Of a DNA stretch of 52,780 bases, positions 26,879 through 37,093 are shown piece by piece. Where the stretch lies: NCBI RefSeq assembly GCF_009696605.1, contig NZ_VULR01000016.1, positions 1 through 52,780 of the forward strand. Direction: 5' to 3'. How positions within the stretch are numbered: position 1 is the first letter of the stretch; every line of letters begins with the position of its first letter. The translations under genes and the position numbers were made by a program. Below the pieces are notes generated by a model that did not search any database, was not told where the DNA came from, and was given only the letters and a program-made list of their open reading frames with translations. Source of the DNA: Anaerosalibacter bizertensis. GTDB lineage: Bacteria > Bacillota > Clostridia > Tissierellales > Sporanaerobacteraceae.

Positions 26879-28492
26879 TTAATTAACTTTTAATAGTTTA
26901 AGTCTCACAAGGATATTAGCTATTTTCTCGCCCTTTGGTATTAACTTAAAATCATCATAAGTTATAGAACCAGTCCTTATAAGAAATAAGAAGTAAACTA
27001 TTGCTCCTACAAATATTGCTAATATAGTAGCTATTCTATCCCCAACAAGAGGAGTAAATACTATATGCCCTACTTTTGCCATAATTGCCATCCCTATAGC
27101 TGAAATAAGAGGCCTTATAAATACTTCCGCAGTTTTAAATTCCATTTTTGCATATTTCTTCACACTAATCAAGTCTAAAGTACTTGCAATCATATAAGCT
27201 ACAACTGTGCTTATAGCTGCTCCTTTAACATTAACACTTGGTATTCCTGTAAGTACATAGGTAAGTATAGTCTTTGTAATTGCACCTATTAATAAATTTT
27301 TTACTGGTATCATAGTTCTTCCCAATCCCTGGAGTATAGCCGTCAAAGATTGAACCAAGGTTAGAAATATTACTCCAAAAGAAAGATATTGTAATATTTC
27401 TCCCGTACTATCCAATGCTTCTGCTGTATTTTTAAAATATAATAATCTAATAATAGGCTTTCCTAAAACGAATAATCCTAACGCACAAGGTAAACCTATT
27501 AGTAAGGTAACCCTTACTCCAGATGAGATTATACTCTTTATTTCTTCTTTTTTCTTTCTAGCATATGCATCAGATATAGCTGGAACTAAACTTATGGCCA
27601 ATGCCATAGAAAAAACTTGTGGCAAATTAATTAAAGTTTGAGCAAGACCTTTAAGTTGACCATATAGATCATTTGCTTGAAACTCACTAAATCCAACATA
27701 CTGAAGTCTTCTCATTACTATGGCAGCATCTATGGTATCCATTATAGGTGCAATAGCTGAACCAATAGTTATAGGAATTGCTATTATCAATAAATCTTTA
27801 ATGATTTTACCAGTAGTTTCTTCATCATATCCCTCAGTCATTCTTACTTCTTTTCTAATGTCTTTTCTCTTAGGTAAATATATCAAAACCATAGCAATAG
27901 TTCCTGCAATAGCTCCAATAGAACCTCCAAAAGAAGCTCCACCTGCTGCAATTGGAATTCCCCTATCAAGTAAAAAATAGGTTAGAAACAACCCAGTCCC
28001 TACCCTAAAAGCTTGTTCTGAAATTTGGGAAACTGCTGTAGGTGTCATAAATTGTCTTCCTTGAAAATATCCTCTAAAGGCAGACATTATTGGAACAAAA
28101 AATAATGCTGGTACTAATGCTATTAGAGAATAATAAGCATTTCTATTCCCTAAGGCTTCCACAATATTTTCTGCTAATACAAATACAAATAAACTTGTCA
28201 AAATACCACATATAAAGAGTCCTGATAAAGCTATTTTAAATACCTTATGAGCTCCTCTGTAGTTTCCTATAGCTCTTTTTTCTGAAACTAATTTAGCAAT
28301 AGCTACAGGAAATCCTGAAGTTGATATAGTTAAAAGTAAGACATAAAGTGGATACGCTGTCTGATAATATCCCATACCTTCTGTTTTTATTATATTACTA
28401 ATAGGAATTCTATAAAATGCTCCTAATATCTTAACTATAATACCTGCAACTCCTAAAATAGCTGCCCCTTTCAAAAAATTTTCTTTAGTCAT
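26879..28492 (-). CDS. Lipid II flippase-like MATE/MOP protein, YabM/SpoVB type
   Basis: This is a 537-residue polytopic membrane protein of the MOP superfamily with about 14 hydrophobic segments. The opening LKGAAILGVAGIIVKILGAFYRIPISNIIKTEGMGYYQ is typical of SpoVB/YabM/YtgP polysaccharide flippases, which move lipid-linked peptidoglycan or spore-cortex precursors. The start is the ATG at 28490-28492, six bases after AGGG; a TTG six codons earlier has no site. Position spoVT-yabM-mazG is conserved. Orthology to SpoVB itself is not certain. Confidence 0.9.
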   Translation of the reverse strand: MTKENFLKGAAILGVAGIIVKILGAFYRIPISNIIKTEGMGYYQTAYPLYVLLLTISTSGFPVAIAKLVSEKRAIGNYRGAHKVFKIALSGLFICGILTSLFVFVLAENIVEALGNRNAYYSLIALVPALFFVPIMSAFRGYFQGRQFMTPTAVSQISEQAFRVGTGLFLTYFLLDRGIPIAAGGASFGGSIGAIAGTIAMVLIYLPKRKDIRKEVRMTEGYDEETTGKIIKDLLIIAIPITIGSAIAPIMDTIDAAIVMRRLQYVGFSEFQANDLYGQLKGLAQTLINLPQVFSMALAISLVPAISDAYARKKKEEIKSIISSGVRVTLLIGLPCALGLFVLGKPIIRLLYFKNTAEALDSTGEILQYLSFGVIFLTLVQSLTAILQGLGRTMIPVKNLLIGAITKTILTYVLTGIPSVNVKGAAISTVVAYMIASTLDLISVKKYAKMEFKTAEVFIRPLISAIGMAIMAKVGHIVFTPLVGDRIATILAIFVGAIVYFLFLIRTGSITYDDFKLIPKGEKIANILVRLKLLKVN

Positions 28493-28712
28493 TATAAACC
28501 CTGGTTTCAAATATATATCTTAAAATAACCAGGAGCTTCACCACCTTTCACATAATCTATGGCTAATAATGTACTATAACCTCATTATTCTTAATTGTAT
28601 ATGAAACCATTTAAAATTCCAACATTATTTATATATGTATATTTTAATATGGGTCAATAAAGTCTATTATACCAAAAAGATATTTTATAAGAAATGTATT
28701 TATTACAAAAAT
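28493..28712 (-). promoter_or_regulatory. Leader of the flippase gene with hairpin at the ribosome site
   Basis: On the minus-strand RNA, CCTGGTT (28527-28533) pairs with AACCAGG (28500-28506). The latter contains part of the only Shine-Dalgarno-like sequence, AGGG. Two very short ORFs lie upstream, one starting GTG with a peptide-like sequence KGGEAPGYFKIYI. No established regulator can be named. Confidence 0.35.
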
Positions 28713-28744
28713 AATAAAAGTCTACCTTGAGGTAGACTTTTATT
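28713..28744 (-). terminator. Terminator after spoVT
   Basis: A 14-bp stem (AATAAAAGTCTACC/GGTAGACTTTTATT, loop TTGA) overlaps the spoVT stop. Confidence 0.85.
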
Positions 28745-29294
28745 AACTTTCCATTTGTTTTGACAAGAATCCTGCTGCCACTTCTCCTAACTTTACTTCC
28801 ATTTCTCCCATTTTTACATCATCATCTTTAGATATAAAAATTATTGCACCTATTGGATCACCTTGCATAATTATTGGAACTACTATTTGACCTGTATATT
28901 CCTCTACACTTTCATCTTCATAAAAAAGTCTAATAGGTTTGTTAGTATCACTAGATATATAAACCTCTCTACTTTCCATCATTTTTTCTAAACTTTGACT
29001 TACTCTTTTCTCTAAGTACTCTTTTCGTGAACCTCCCGCAACAGCTATAATAGAATCCCTATCAGTTATAACAACCATATGATTAGTAGTTTCATACAAT
29101 GACTCACAATATTCTGCTGCAAATTCATTTAACTCTCCTATAGGAGAATATTTTTTAAGTATTACTTCACCTTCTCTATCCGTAAATATTTCTAAGGGAT
29201 CACCTTCTCTTATCCTTAATGTTCTTCTAATTTCTTTTGGAATAACTACTCTACCTAAATCATCTATTCTTCTAACTATTCCAGTAGCCTTCAT
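28743..29294 (-). CDS. spoVT: Stage V sporulation protein T (AbrB-type regulator)
   Basis: This 183-residue transcription factor modulates sigma-G dependent forespore genes. The N-terminal AbrB swapped-hairpin DNA-binding domain (MKATGIVRRIDDLGRVVIPKEIRRTLRI...GDPLEIFTD) spans about 1-50. A C-terminal GAF-like domain (about 60-180) has the characteristic IAVAGGSRKEYLEK and QGDPIGAIIF segments. Normal length. Strong AAGGAGG site. Lies between prsA and the flippase. Confidence 0.96.
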   Translation of the reverse strand: MKATGIVRRIDDLGRVVIPKEIRRTLRIREGDPLEIFTDREGEVILKKYSPIGELNEFAAEYCESLYETTNHMVVITDRDSIIAVAGGSRKEYLEKRVSQSLEKMMESREVYISSDTNKPIRLFYEDESVEEYTGQIVVPIIMQGDPIGAIIFISKDDDVKMGEMEVKLGEVAAGFLSKQMES

Positions 29295-29392
29295 GTTTTA
29301 CCTCCTTAAATGTAATTTTCTTGTATATTTATTATTTTACTTCTATGAACATTTTATGCATGAATGGTAAAGTTAAGGTAAAGTATTAATAT

Positions 29393-29426
29393 AAAAAACT
29401 CTATAGGCTTTCCTATAGAGTTTTTT
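29393..29426 (-). terminator. Terminator after the prsA-like gene
   Basis: A 15-bp stem (AAAAAACTCTATAGG/CCTATAGAGTTTTTT, loop of 4) lies directly at the stop codon. Confidence 0.88.
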
Positions 29427-29427
29427 A

Positions 29428-30441
29428 TTAGCTAGCTTTTTTATCTTCTTTTTTTTCATTGTCTTTCTTATCATCGGATTTATCTTCAGATTTTTTGTTT
29501 TCTTCAGTGTATATATCTACCTTTGCTTCATCTCTCATTTTTTCTAAATGCTCTTGAAGCCTTGTAACTTTTATTCCTTGAACTATTTCATCTTTCATTT
29601 CATCATTTGCTTTATCGTACTTATCTATCTTGTCCTCAACTTTTATAATATGGTATCCATATTGACTTTTAACTACTTCACTTACTTCTCCTGGTTTTAG
29701 TGAAAATGCAACTTTTGAAAACTCTGGTACCATTTTATCTTTAGTAAAGTAGCCTAAATCTCCGCCTTCTTTAGCACTACCTTCATCTTTTGATTTTTCT
29801 TTAGCTAAAGCCTTAAAGTCTTCTCCCTTTTCTATTTTTTCTAAAATATTTTTAGCTTCCTCTTCCGTTTCAACTAATATATGGCTTGCTTTAACAACCT
29901 CATAAGCATCCTTATTCTCGTCAAAGAATTTTTTAGCTTCTTCATCTGTTACTTCCGTTTTATTAATATAGTCTTCCCTATATTTTTCAATGGTCTTCTC
30001 TTTTTTTACCATTTTGTTGAAATATCCTTCATCTACATTATTATTTTCTAAAAACTTCTTATATTCTTCTTCTCCACCAAGTTTTTCTTTATATTGCTTA
30101 ATTAATTCATTTACTTCTTCATCGGTAGCAGTCATTTTATTTTTTTCAGCTTCTTTCAGCTCTATCTTTTCCATTATCAAAACTTCTAAAATATTTTCTT
30201 TTATTAATTCTTCAACTGTTTTACCTTTTTCAGCTTCCTGGCTCATAATATCTGGACCTAATTGATCTTCATACCCTTTCTTAACCATTTCAAATGCCTT
30301 GTTAAATTCAGTTTTAGAAATAGTATCTCCGTTTACTTTTGCCACTGCATCCTTAGGTGTACTTTGACATCCAGTCAAAATTACAATTACCAATACAAAT
30401 ATTAATGAAAGTTTGAAAACTTTTTTATTAAAGTTAATCAA
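29428..30441 (-). CDS. prsA: Lipoprotein peptidyl-prolyl isomerase, PrsA/SurA-like
   Basis: This secreted foldase of about 337 residues is anchored by a lipobox (VILTGCQS) after one hydrophobic signal segment. A SurA-N-like helical region (EVNELIKQYKEKLGGEEEYKKFLE) precedes a parvulin domain (VKASHILVETEEEAKNIL...GGDLGYFTKDKMVPEF...VKSQYGYHIIKV). The C-terminus is very Lys/Asp/Glu-rich and low in complexity. I favour the TTG ending at 30441, six bases after AAAGGATG; an ATG at 30450 overlaps that site. It lies 39 bases after mfd, an insertion relative to the B. subtilis mfd-spoVT order. Confidence 0.92.
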   Translation of the reverse strand: MINFNKKVFKLSLIFVLVIVILTGCQSTPKDAVAKVNGDTISKTEFNKAFEMVKKGYEDQLGPDIMSQEAEKGKTVEELIKENILEVLIMEKIELKEAEKNKMTATDEEVNELIKQYKEKLGGEEEYKKFLENNNVDEGYFNKMVKKEKTIEKYREDYINKTEVTDEEAKKFFDENKDAYEVVKASHILVETEEEAKNILEKIEKGEDFKALAKEKSKDEGSAKEGGDLGYFTKDKMVPEFSKVAFSLKPGEVSEVVKSQYGYHIIKVEDKIDKYDKANDEMKDEIVQGIKVTRLQEHLEKMRDEAKVDIYTEENKKSEDKSDDKKDNEKKEDKKAS

Positions 30442-30479
30442 TGAAAACATCCTTTCTCTATTTTTAGTTAACAAATATA

Positions 30480-33400
30480 TTATATACTACTTTTTCCATT
30501 AAGAAAACCACTTATTTTTTCTATCAGCACCTTTAAATCTTCTAATATTTTAATTCCTGGCCTAAACTTAAATATAGGTTTACCTGACAAATCAAATTGT
30601 AATCTCCTTTTATATTTAGTAGATAACTCGTTTATAAGCTCTGGGGTAATAAAAGATGATGAGCTGAATTGTATATCTATAAAACTCTTACCTTGAACAA
30701 TACTTGTTATATAGGAGCGACTGGAAATATATTTAATATAAGATATTTTCATTAGATTATCTACTTCTTCAGGTATATCTCCAAATCTATCTATAAGCTC
30801 TTCTAGCAAATCATGGTAGTCTTCTTTATTTTGAATACTAGCAATTTTTTTATATATCTCAACTTTTATTTCTTCATCTGAAATATACTTATCTGGTATA
30901 TATCCATTTACATTAAGATCTATGTTAGTTTCTACTACATCTTCTACTACATCACCTTTAAACCTTCTTATAGTATCATTTAAAAACTTCACATATAGAT
31001 CATAACCTATAGCTTCAATATGTCCATGCTGTTCCATTCCTAATAAATTGCCAGCCCCCCTAATCTCTAAGTCTCTCATAGCTATTTTAAATCCTGAACC
31101 AAATTCTGTGAATTCTTTTATTGCCTTAAGCCTTTTTTCTGCTACTTCCGACAATACTTTATCTCTTTCGTACATCAAATAGGCAAAAGCCAATCTATTA
31201 GCCCTTCCCACTCTTCCTCTAAGTTGATAAAGTTGGGATAATCCCATTTTATCCGAATCATATACTATTATAGTATTTACATTAGGTATATCTAAACCTG
31301 TTTCTATAATAGTGGTACAGACTAGTACATTAAACTCTTTTTTTAGAAACTTCATCATTACCTTTTCTAATTCTCTCTCACTCATTTGTCCATGTCCTAC
31401 TGCAATCTTAGCTTCAGGCACTAGTTTTTTTAATGTAGAAGCCATTTTGTCTATGGTTTCAACCCTATTATAAACAAAGTAAACTTGACCTCCCCTATTT
31501 ATCTCTTTAACTATAGCGTCCCTTACTAATTGTTCATTATATTCCACAACATAGGTTTGAATAGGATATCTTTCTTCTGGAGGTTCATCTATGACACTCA
31601 TATCCCTTATACCTATTAAAGACATGTGAAGGGTTCTAGGAATAGGCGTAGCTGTAAGAGTAAGTACATCTACATTTTCCTTAAGTTTTTTTAAAGTCTC
31701 TTTGTGTTTTACTCCAAAACGCTGCTCTTCATCAACTATTAATAACCCTAAGTCATTAAACCTTACATCTTTAGACAATAACCTATGAGTACCAACAACT
31801 ATATTTACATTCCCATTTCTTAAATTCTCGATAACTTTTTTTTGTTCACTAGGGGTTCTAAACCTACTTAACATTCCTACTTTAATTGGAAATTCATTAA
31901 ATCTATCAACAATAGTATTATAATGTTGTTGTGCCAATATAGTAGTAGGTACTAAAAAAGCTACTTGTTTATTATCCATAATTGCTTTAAAAGCCGCTCT
32001 TAAAGCTACTTCCGTTTTACCATATCCTACATCACCACAAAGGAGTCTATCCATAGGTCTAGATTTCTCCATATCTTTTTTTATTTCTTCAATACTTCTC
32101 ATTTGAGCTTCTGTTTCTTCATATGGAAACATATCCTCAAATTGTCTTTGCCATGGATTGTCAGGACTAAAAGCAAACCCTTTTACACTTTGTCGTTTAG
32201 CATACAATTCAAGTAAATCTTTTGCCATATCTTCAATAGCTTTTTTAGCTTTTGCTTTAGTCTTGCTCCATTCAGAACTGCTTAATTTATTTATCTTTGG
32301 CTTAGATTTATCTGCTCCTACATACTTTTGAATTAAATTCATCTGGTCTATAGGAACATAAAGCTTATCCTTTCCTCTATATTTAATAGTTAAATAATCT
32401 TTTTTTATACCTTGAATATCTAACTGTTCTATCCCTAAGTACTGACCTATTCCATGATTTTCATGAACAACATAACTACCAATGTTCAAATCAGAAAAAT
32501 CTGTTATTTTTTCTCTATTCTTTTTAATAGGTCTAGAAATTTTCTTCTTATTGGTTCCAAATACTTCTTTATCGCTTATTAAAACAAACTTTATATCTGG
32601 ATATTCAAATCCTCCATTTATAGTTCCTGATATTATAAATACTTGACTAGATTTTATAGCTCTACTTTTATCACATATATATACACATTCTATACCTTTT
32701 TCCCTTAGGGTACTTTCTAGCCTTTGCCCTCTATCTTCAGTTCCTGAAAATATAATAGTTTTATATCCTCTGTATTTATAATGCTTCAATTCCTCTACTA
32801 AAAAATCAATCTTATTATGAAAAGATTGCATGCTCTTAGTAGTAATATTTAAAATAGATTTAGACCTATACATTTCATCAGTTTTTAAAAATGCACTAAC
32901 GGTTATACATGTGTATTTTTTAATTTTTTCAGATAATTTTTCATAATCATAATAAATATTCTCATGACTTGATAACAATTCACCGCGTTGAAACACATCC
33001 GTAAATTTAAAAACAAACTCATTATATATTTCTCTGACTTTTTCTTCTATTCTTTTAGGATCATCTAATAAAATTAAACTGTTTTTATCTAAATAATCTA
33101 TAAGGCTTCCTAACTTATCATCAGGAATATATGGCGTCACCATATCTACATTATTTACATTCAATCCTTCCCTTATAGATTCCATATACTTTAAAAACTT
33201 ATTTTCTAATAACTCTTTTTCTTTTAAATTATCTTTAGATCTCTTTAATGCCTTATTGAAATCTTTATCAATACTTTCTATAACCTCTTCTTTAAAATCA
33301 TCTAATATTAAAACTTCTCTAGTAGGAGGAATTAATACTTCATTAACTTTTTCAATAGATCTTTGACTTGCTATATCAAATACCCTTATAGAATCTACTT

Positions 33401-33998
33401 CGTCATCAAATAATTCTATTCTATAGGGATAGTTGCTAAACGGAGGAAAAAAATCTATAATTCCTCCTCTTATACTGAACTGTCCCTTTCCTTCTAACAT
33501 ATTTACTCTTTCATAGCCTTTAATTACAAATTTCCTTGCCAGTTCTTTTAATTGAACTGTTTCACCATATTTTATATTTTCAGTATAGTTTTCAAATAAT
33601 TTTTTGCTCATTATTTTATTTAGTAATGCCTCTACATAGGTTACTACAACTATATTATCTCCATTATTTAATTTAGATAAAACTTTTAGCCTTGAATGGA
33701 TAGTTTCATAGCTAAATGCTTCAATATCATAAAATACTACTTCCCTTGAAGTATACATTTCCACTGGAGTATTAAAGTTTTTTAAATCCTCATATATTCT
33801 TTTAGCTTTTATCTCATCAGAAGCTATTACCAATATTTGCTTTCTTGTATCCTCTCTTAAAGCATAGGTGATATGGCCTAAGCTTTCACTACTCAACCCA
33901 TGAATAGCAATAGGACTAGTTTTTTCTTGTATTTCTTTTAGTAACTCTTTATAGGAATATAAATTCTTCAATGGATCTACAAACATATTTTGCGGCAT
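30480..33998 (-). CDS. mfd: Transcription-repair coupling factor Mfd
   Basis: This 1172-residue ATP-dependent translocase removes RNA polymerase stalled at lesions and recruits UvrA. A UvrB-like N-terminal module occupies about 1-400. The RNA polymerase-interaction domain follows near 500-570 (IGSYVVHENHGIGQYLGIE). The RecG-like motor comes next, with CGDVGYGKTEVALRAAFKA (Walker A), VDEEQRFG (DEEQ box), TLTATPIPRTLHMSL, and GRVGRANRLAFAYL. The TRCF domain closes the C-terminus. ATG after AAGGAG. Full length. Confidence 0.98.
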   Translation of the reverse strand: MPQNMFVDPLKNLYSYKELLKEIQEKTSPIAIHGLSSESLGHITYALREDTRKQILVIASDEIKAKRIYEDLKNFNTPVEMYTSREVVFYDIEAFSYETIHSRLKVLSKLNNGDNIVVVTYVEALLNKIMSKKLFENYTENIKYGETVQLKELARKFVIKGYERVNMLEGKGQFSIRGGIIDFFPPFSNYPYRIELFDDEVDSIRVFDIASQRSIEKVNEVLIPPTREVLILDDFKEEVIESIDKDFNKALKRSKDNLKEKELLENKFLKYMESIREGLNVNNVDMVTPYIPDDKLGSLIDYLDKNSLILLDDPKRIEEKVREIYNEFVFKFTDVFQRGELLSSHENIYYDYEKLSEKIKKYTCITVSAFLKTDEMYRSKSILNITTKSMQSFHNKIDFLVEELKHYKYRGYKTIIFSGTEDRGQRLESTLREKGIECVYICDKSRAIKSSQVFIISGTINGGFEYPDIKFVLISDKEVFGTNKKKISRPIKKNREKITDFSDLNIGSYVVHENHGIGQYLGIEQLDIQGIKKDYLTIKYRGKDKLYVPIDQMNLIQKYVGADKSKPKINKLSSSEWSKTKAKAKKAIEDMAKDLLELYAKRQSVKGFAFSPDNPWQRQFEDMFPYEETEAQMRSIEEIKKDMEKSRPMDRLLCGDVGYGKTEVALRAAFKAIMDNKQVAFLVPTTILAQQHYNTIVDRFNEFPIKVGMLSRFRTPSEQKKVIENLRNGNVNIVVGTHRLLSKDVRFNDLGLLIVDEEQRFGVKHKETLKKLKENVDVLTLTATPIPRTLHMSLIGIRDMSVIDEPPEERYPIQTYVVEYNEQLVRDAIVKEINRGGQVYFVYNRVETIDKMASTLKKLVPEAKIAVGHGQMSERELEKVMMKFLKKEFNVLVCTTIIETGLDIPNVNTIIVYDSDKMGLSQLYQLRGRVGRANRLAFAYLMYERDKVLSEVAEKRLKAIKEFTEFGSGFKIAMRDLEIRGAGNLLGMEQHGHIEAIGYDLYVKFLNDTIRRFKGDVVEDVVETNIDLNVNGYIPDKYISDEEIKVEIYKKIASIQNKEDYHDLLEELIDRFGDIPEEVDNLMKISYIKYISSRSYITSIVQGKSFIDIQFSSSSFITPELINELSTKYKRRLQFDLSGKPIFKFRPGIKILEDLKVLIEKISGFLNGKSSI

Positions 33999-34025
33999 TT
34001 AATCAACTCCTTAACCAAATACCTT

Positions 34026-34058
34026 AAGCCCAGGTTTTGTTCCTGGGCTTTGTTTTTT
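34026..34058 (+). terminator. Plus-oriented terminator-like hairpin between pth and mfd
   Basis: A GC-rich 9-bp stem AAGCCCAGG/CCTGGGCTT with loop TTTTGTT is followed by TGTTTTTT on the plus strand only. Both flanking genes are on the minus strand, where no T run follows. It may stop antisense transcription or act as a minus-strand processing hairpin. Confidence 0.6.
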
Positions 34059-34614
34059 AATTAAATTTATTCATGGCCTTATCTATATCTTCTCTTATAA
34101 TTGTTTCAATTGATTCACAAGCCACTTCAATTGATTCTTTAATAGTTTTCTCTTCTTTATTTTGAAATCTACTTAGTACAAAATCTGCTAAATCCCATTC
34201 TGGCGGTGGACTACCTACCCCAATCTTTATTCTAGGAAAGTCATTTCTTTGAAGATGGTATATAATTGATTTCAATCCATTATGAGTTCCTGCACTTCCC
34301 TTTCTTTTAATCCTCACAACACCAAAATCTATATCTATATCATCTACTACCACTAATATATTTTCTATAGGTATTTTATAGTATTTATATAATTCTAATA
34401 CAGAAATCCCACTATTGTTCATATAGGTTTGGGGCTTCAATAACAAAACACTTTCATTCCCTATCCGTCCCTTGCCATAAACACTTTTAAACTTAATCTT
34501 GTTTATATCTATGCCATTTCTATCTGCCAATAGATCCACTGTATTAAATCCTATATTATGTCTAGTGTTTTCATACTCTCTTCCTGGATTTCCTAGACCT
34601 ATTACTGCATACAA
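34057..34614 (-). CDS. pth: Peptidyl-tRNA hydrolase
   Basis: This 185-residue enzyme releases tRNA from peptidyl-tRNA dropped by ribosomes; it is essential in most bacteria. Signature segments are IGLGNPGREYENTRHNIGF with the catalytic His19, LLKPQTYMNNSG, VVVDDIDIDFG, RKGSAGTHNGLKSI and RIKIGVG. TTG start about nine bases after AGGGAG. It sits 18 bases after prs, in the prs-pth-mfd order (without the ctc and fin genes of B. subtilis). Confidence 0.97.
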   Translation of the reverse strand: MYAVIGLGNPGREYENTRHNIGFNTVDLLADRNGIDINKIKFKSVYGKGRIGNESVLLLKPQTYMNNSGISVLELYKYYKIPIENILVVVDDIDIDFGVVRIKRKGSAGTHNGLKSIIYHLQRNDFPRIKIGVGSPPPEWDLADFVLSRFQNKEEKTIKESIEVACESIETIIREDIDKAMNKFN

Positions 34615-34631
34615 ATATATCAGCTCCCTAA

Positions 34632-35579
34632 TTAATCAAACAACTTACTTACAGATTCATTTTTGTGCACTCTCATAATAGCTTCTGCAAAAAGAGATGC
34701 AACACTAACTACTTCAATTTTGTCTATTTTCTTTTCTTCTGATAATGGAATTGTATCTGTTACTATAAACTTTTCTATTTCTGAATTTTCTATTCTCTCT
34801 ACAGCTGGTCCAGAAAGAATTGGGTGAGTTCCACAAGCATAAACATTTAATGCACCAAAATTCTTTAATACTTTTGCAGCTTTAGTTATAGTTCCTGCTG
34901 TGTCAATAATATCATCTACAATTATTACGTCTTTTCCTTCAATATCTCCAATTACATTCATAACTTCTGAAACATTAGCTTTTGGTCTTCTCTTTTCTAT
35001 AATTGCAATAGGTAAATCTAATAAATTAGCAAAATTTCTTGCCCTTGTAACTCCTCCTAAATCTGGAGAAACTACTACTGTTTCTCTCTTAACTATTTTT
35101 TTAAAATAATCAGCTAAAATAGGTACACCAATTAAATGGTCTACAGGTATATTAAAATATCCTTGAATTTGGCCTGCATGTAAATCCATAGTTAAAACTC
35201 TATCTGCACCTGCAGTAGTCAATAAATCAGCTACAAGCTTTGCTGTTATTGGCTCTCTTGCCTTAGTTTTTCTATCTTGTCTTGCATATCCATAGTATGG
35301 TATCACTGCATTGATTCTACCTGCTGAAGCTCTCTTTAAACCGTCCATTAATATTAATGTTTCCATTAAATTTTCGTTTACTGGAGGACATGTTGGCTGT
35401 ATTAAGAAAACATCATTACCTCTAACAGTTTCATTAATATTTGCTGCTATCTCACCATCACTAAAAGTTCCAACTTCACAATCACCTAATGAAATACCTA
35501 GTTCCTTACATATTTTCCCTGCTAACTCCTTGTTTGCATTTCCAGTAAATACTTTTATGCCACATCCATTTATATTCAT
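34632..35579 (-). CDS. prs: Ribose-phosphate pyrophosphokinase
   Basis: This 315-residue enzyme makes PRPP from ribose 5-phosphate and ATP for purine, pyrimidine, His, Trp and NAD synthesis. Class I signatures are [23 protein letters not shown], the divalent-cation motif [25 protein letters not shown] and the PRPP loop [10 protein letters not shown]. Normal hexameric-family length. Strong AGGAGGAG site. Lies 15 bases after glmU. Confidence 0.98.
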   Translation of the reverse strand: MNINGCGIKVFTGNANKELAGKICKELGISLGDCEVGTFSDGEIAANINETVRGNDVFLIQPTCPPVNENLMETLILMDGLKRASAGRINAVIPYYGYARQDRKTKAREPITAKLVADLLTTAGADRVLTMDLHAGQIQGYFNIPVDHLIGVPILADYFKKIVKRETVVVSPDLGGVTRARNFANLLDLPIAIIEKRRPKANVSEVMNVIGDIEGKDVIIVDDIIDTAGTITKAAKVLKNFGALNVYACGTHPILSGPAVERIENSEIEKFIVTDTIPLSEEKKIDKIEVVSVASLFAEAIMRVHKNESVSKLFD

Positions 35580-35594
35580 GTAAAACTCCTCCTA

Positions 35595-36983
35595 TTATTT
35601 ATTATCTTTTGTGAAATCTTTTTTAAAAACCCAATCTGCTTTGCAAACTTGTCTAGCTCTAGCAATAGCTAAATGTCCTCTATCTACTTTATCCGTAATT
35701 GTAGAACCTGCTGCTATATAACCCCACTCTTTTACAACTACTGGGGCTACTAGGTTAGAATTACTTCCTATAAAAGCATTATCTTCTACAGTAGTTCTAC
35801 TTTTAGTTTTCCCATTATAATTTACAAATACTACTCCACAACCAATGTTTACATTTTTGCCAACATCAGCATCTCCTATATAAGAAAGATGGCTGGCTTT
35901 TGAATTATCTCCTATATTTGCATTTTTTACTTCAACAAAATCTCCAATCTTCACATTTTTACCAATGTGACTATTTGGTCTTAAATAAGCATAAGGCCCT
36001 ACTTTTGTTCCATCTTCAACAATGCTATCTAATATGGTGGAGATTTGTATTTCTACTTTATTGCTTATCTTTCCATTAACTATTCTAGTATTATGACCTA
36101 TTATACAATCTTCTCCTATCACTGTATTACCTTCTAAAATTGCTCCAGGATATACTATAGTATCACTGCCTATTTTAACATCATTCCCTATGTAAGTAGA
36201 TTCTGGGTCAATTAAAGTAACACCATTTTTCATATGTTTCTCATTAATTCTTTTTCTCATCAATTTTTCAGCATAAGCTAGCTGAACTCTAGAATTAATA
36301 CCAAATATTTCTGTAGAATCTTCTATCTTATATGCTCCTACTTTAAGTCCTTCATCTTTAAAAATTTTCACTGCATCTGTTATATAATATTCTCCCTGGG
36401 CATTTTTATTATCTATTCTATCTAAAGCAAATTTTAAATATTCTCCTTTAAAACAATACATGCCAGAATTTATTTCTTTTATTCTCTTTTCTTCTTCAGT
36501 GGCATCTTTTTCTTCCACTATAGAATGAATATTACCTTTTTCATCCCTAATTATTCTACCATATCCCTTAGGATCTTCAAATTCTGCAGTTAAAACAGTA
36601 CAAGCATTATCACTTGAATTATGATATTCTACAAGTTCGTTTAGAGTATTTCCAGAAATCAAAGGTGTATCTCCATATAAAATTATAACACAACTATTAT
36701 CTTTAATATAGTTCCTGGCTTGCATAACTGCAAAACCTGTTCCATAAGGTACTCCTTCTCCTATAGGCTGTTTTTCAAAAGTAATGTCTTCATCATTTAT
36801 ACTATCTATTACTTTTTCTCCTCCATGGCCTACTATTACTATATTATTTTCCACTTTTGCGCATCTGCTTGCGTCAATAACATAACTTAATAATGGTTTC
36901 CCACAAATATTGTGTAATACCTTTGGCTTACTTGATTTCATTCTAGTTCCTTCACCAGCAGCAAGTATAATTGAAATAGTCAT
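35595..36983 (-). CDS. glmU: Bifunctional GlcNAc-1-P uridyltransferase / GlcN-1-P acetyltransferase
   Basis: This 462-residue enzyme makes UDP-GlcNAc for peptidoglycan. The N-terminal pyrophosphorylase (about 1-230) begins ISIILAAGEGTRMKSSKPKVL and contains ILYGDTPL and EINSGMYCF. The C-terminal left-handed beta-helix (about 250-450) carries hexapeptide repeats and the acetyltransferase segment NIGCGVVFVNYNGKTKSRT. I start at the ATG at 36981-36983, after GAGGTG. An upstream in-frame extension of 48 codons overlaps the spoVG terminator and is not family-like. Confidence 0.97.
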   Translation of the reverse strand: MTISIILAAGEGTRMKSSKPKVLHNICGKPLLSYVIDASRCAKVENNIVIVGHGGEKVIDSINDEDITFEKQPIGEGVPYGTGFAVMQARNYIKDNSCVIILYGDTPLISGNTLNELVEYHNSSDNACTVLTAEFEDPKGYGRIIRDEKGNIHSIVEEKDATEEEKRIKEINSGMYCFKGEYLKFALDRIDNKNAQGEYYITDAVKIFKDEGLKVGAYKIEDSTEIFGINSRVQLAYAEKLMRKRINEKHMKNGVTLIDPESTYIGNDVKIGSDTIVYPGAILEGNTVIGEDCIIGHNTRIVNGKISNKVEIQISTILDSIVEDGTKVGPYAYLRPNSHIGKNVKIGDFVEVKNANIGDNSKASHLSYIGDADVGKNVNIGCGVVFVNYNGKTKSRTTVEDNAFIGSNSNLVAPVVVKEWGYIAAGSTITDKVDRGHLAIARARQVCKADWVFKKDFTKDNK

Positions 36984-37093
36984 TAAAAACACCTCTATCT
37001 TTTGTATTTCTCCACCCAATAATATTTTATACAATTTCTGATATAAGTCCACACCTAATTTATCCATTTGTATATAATATTTATTTAAAATAG

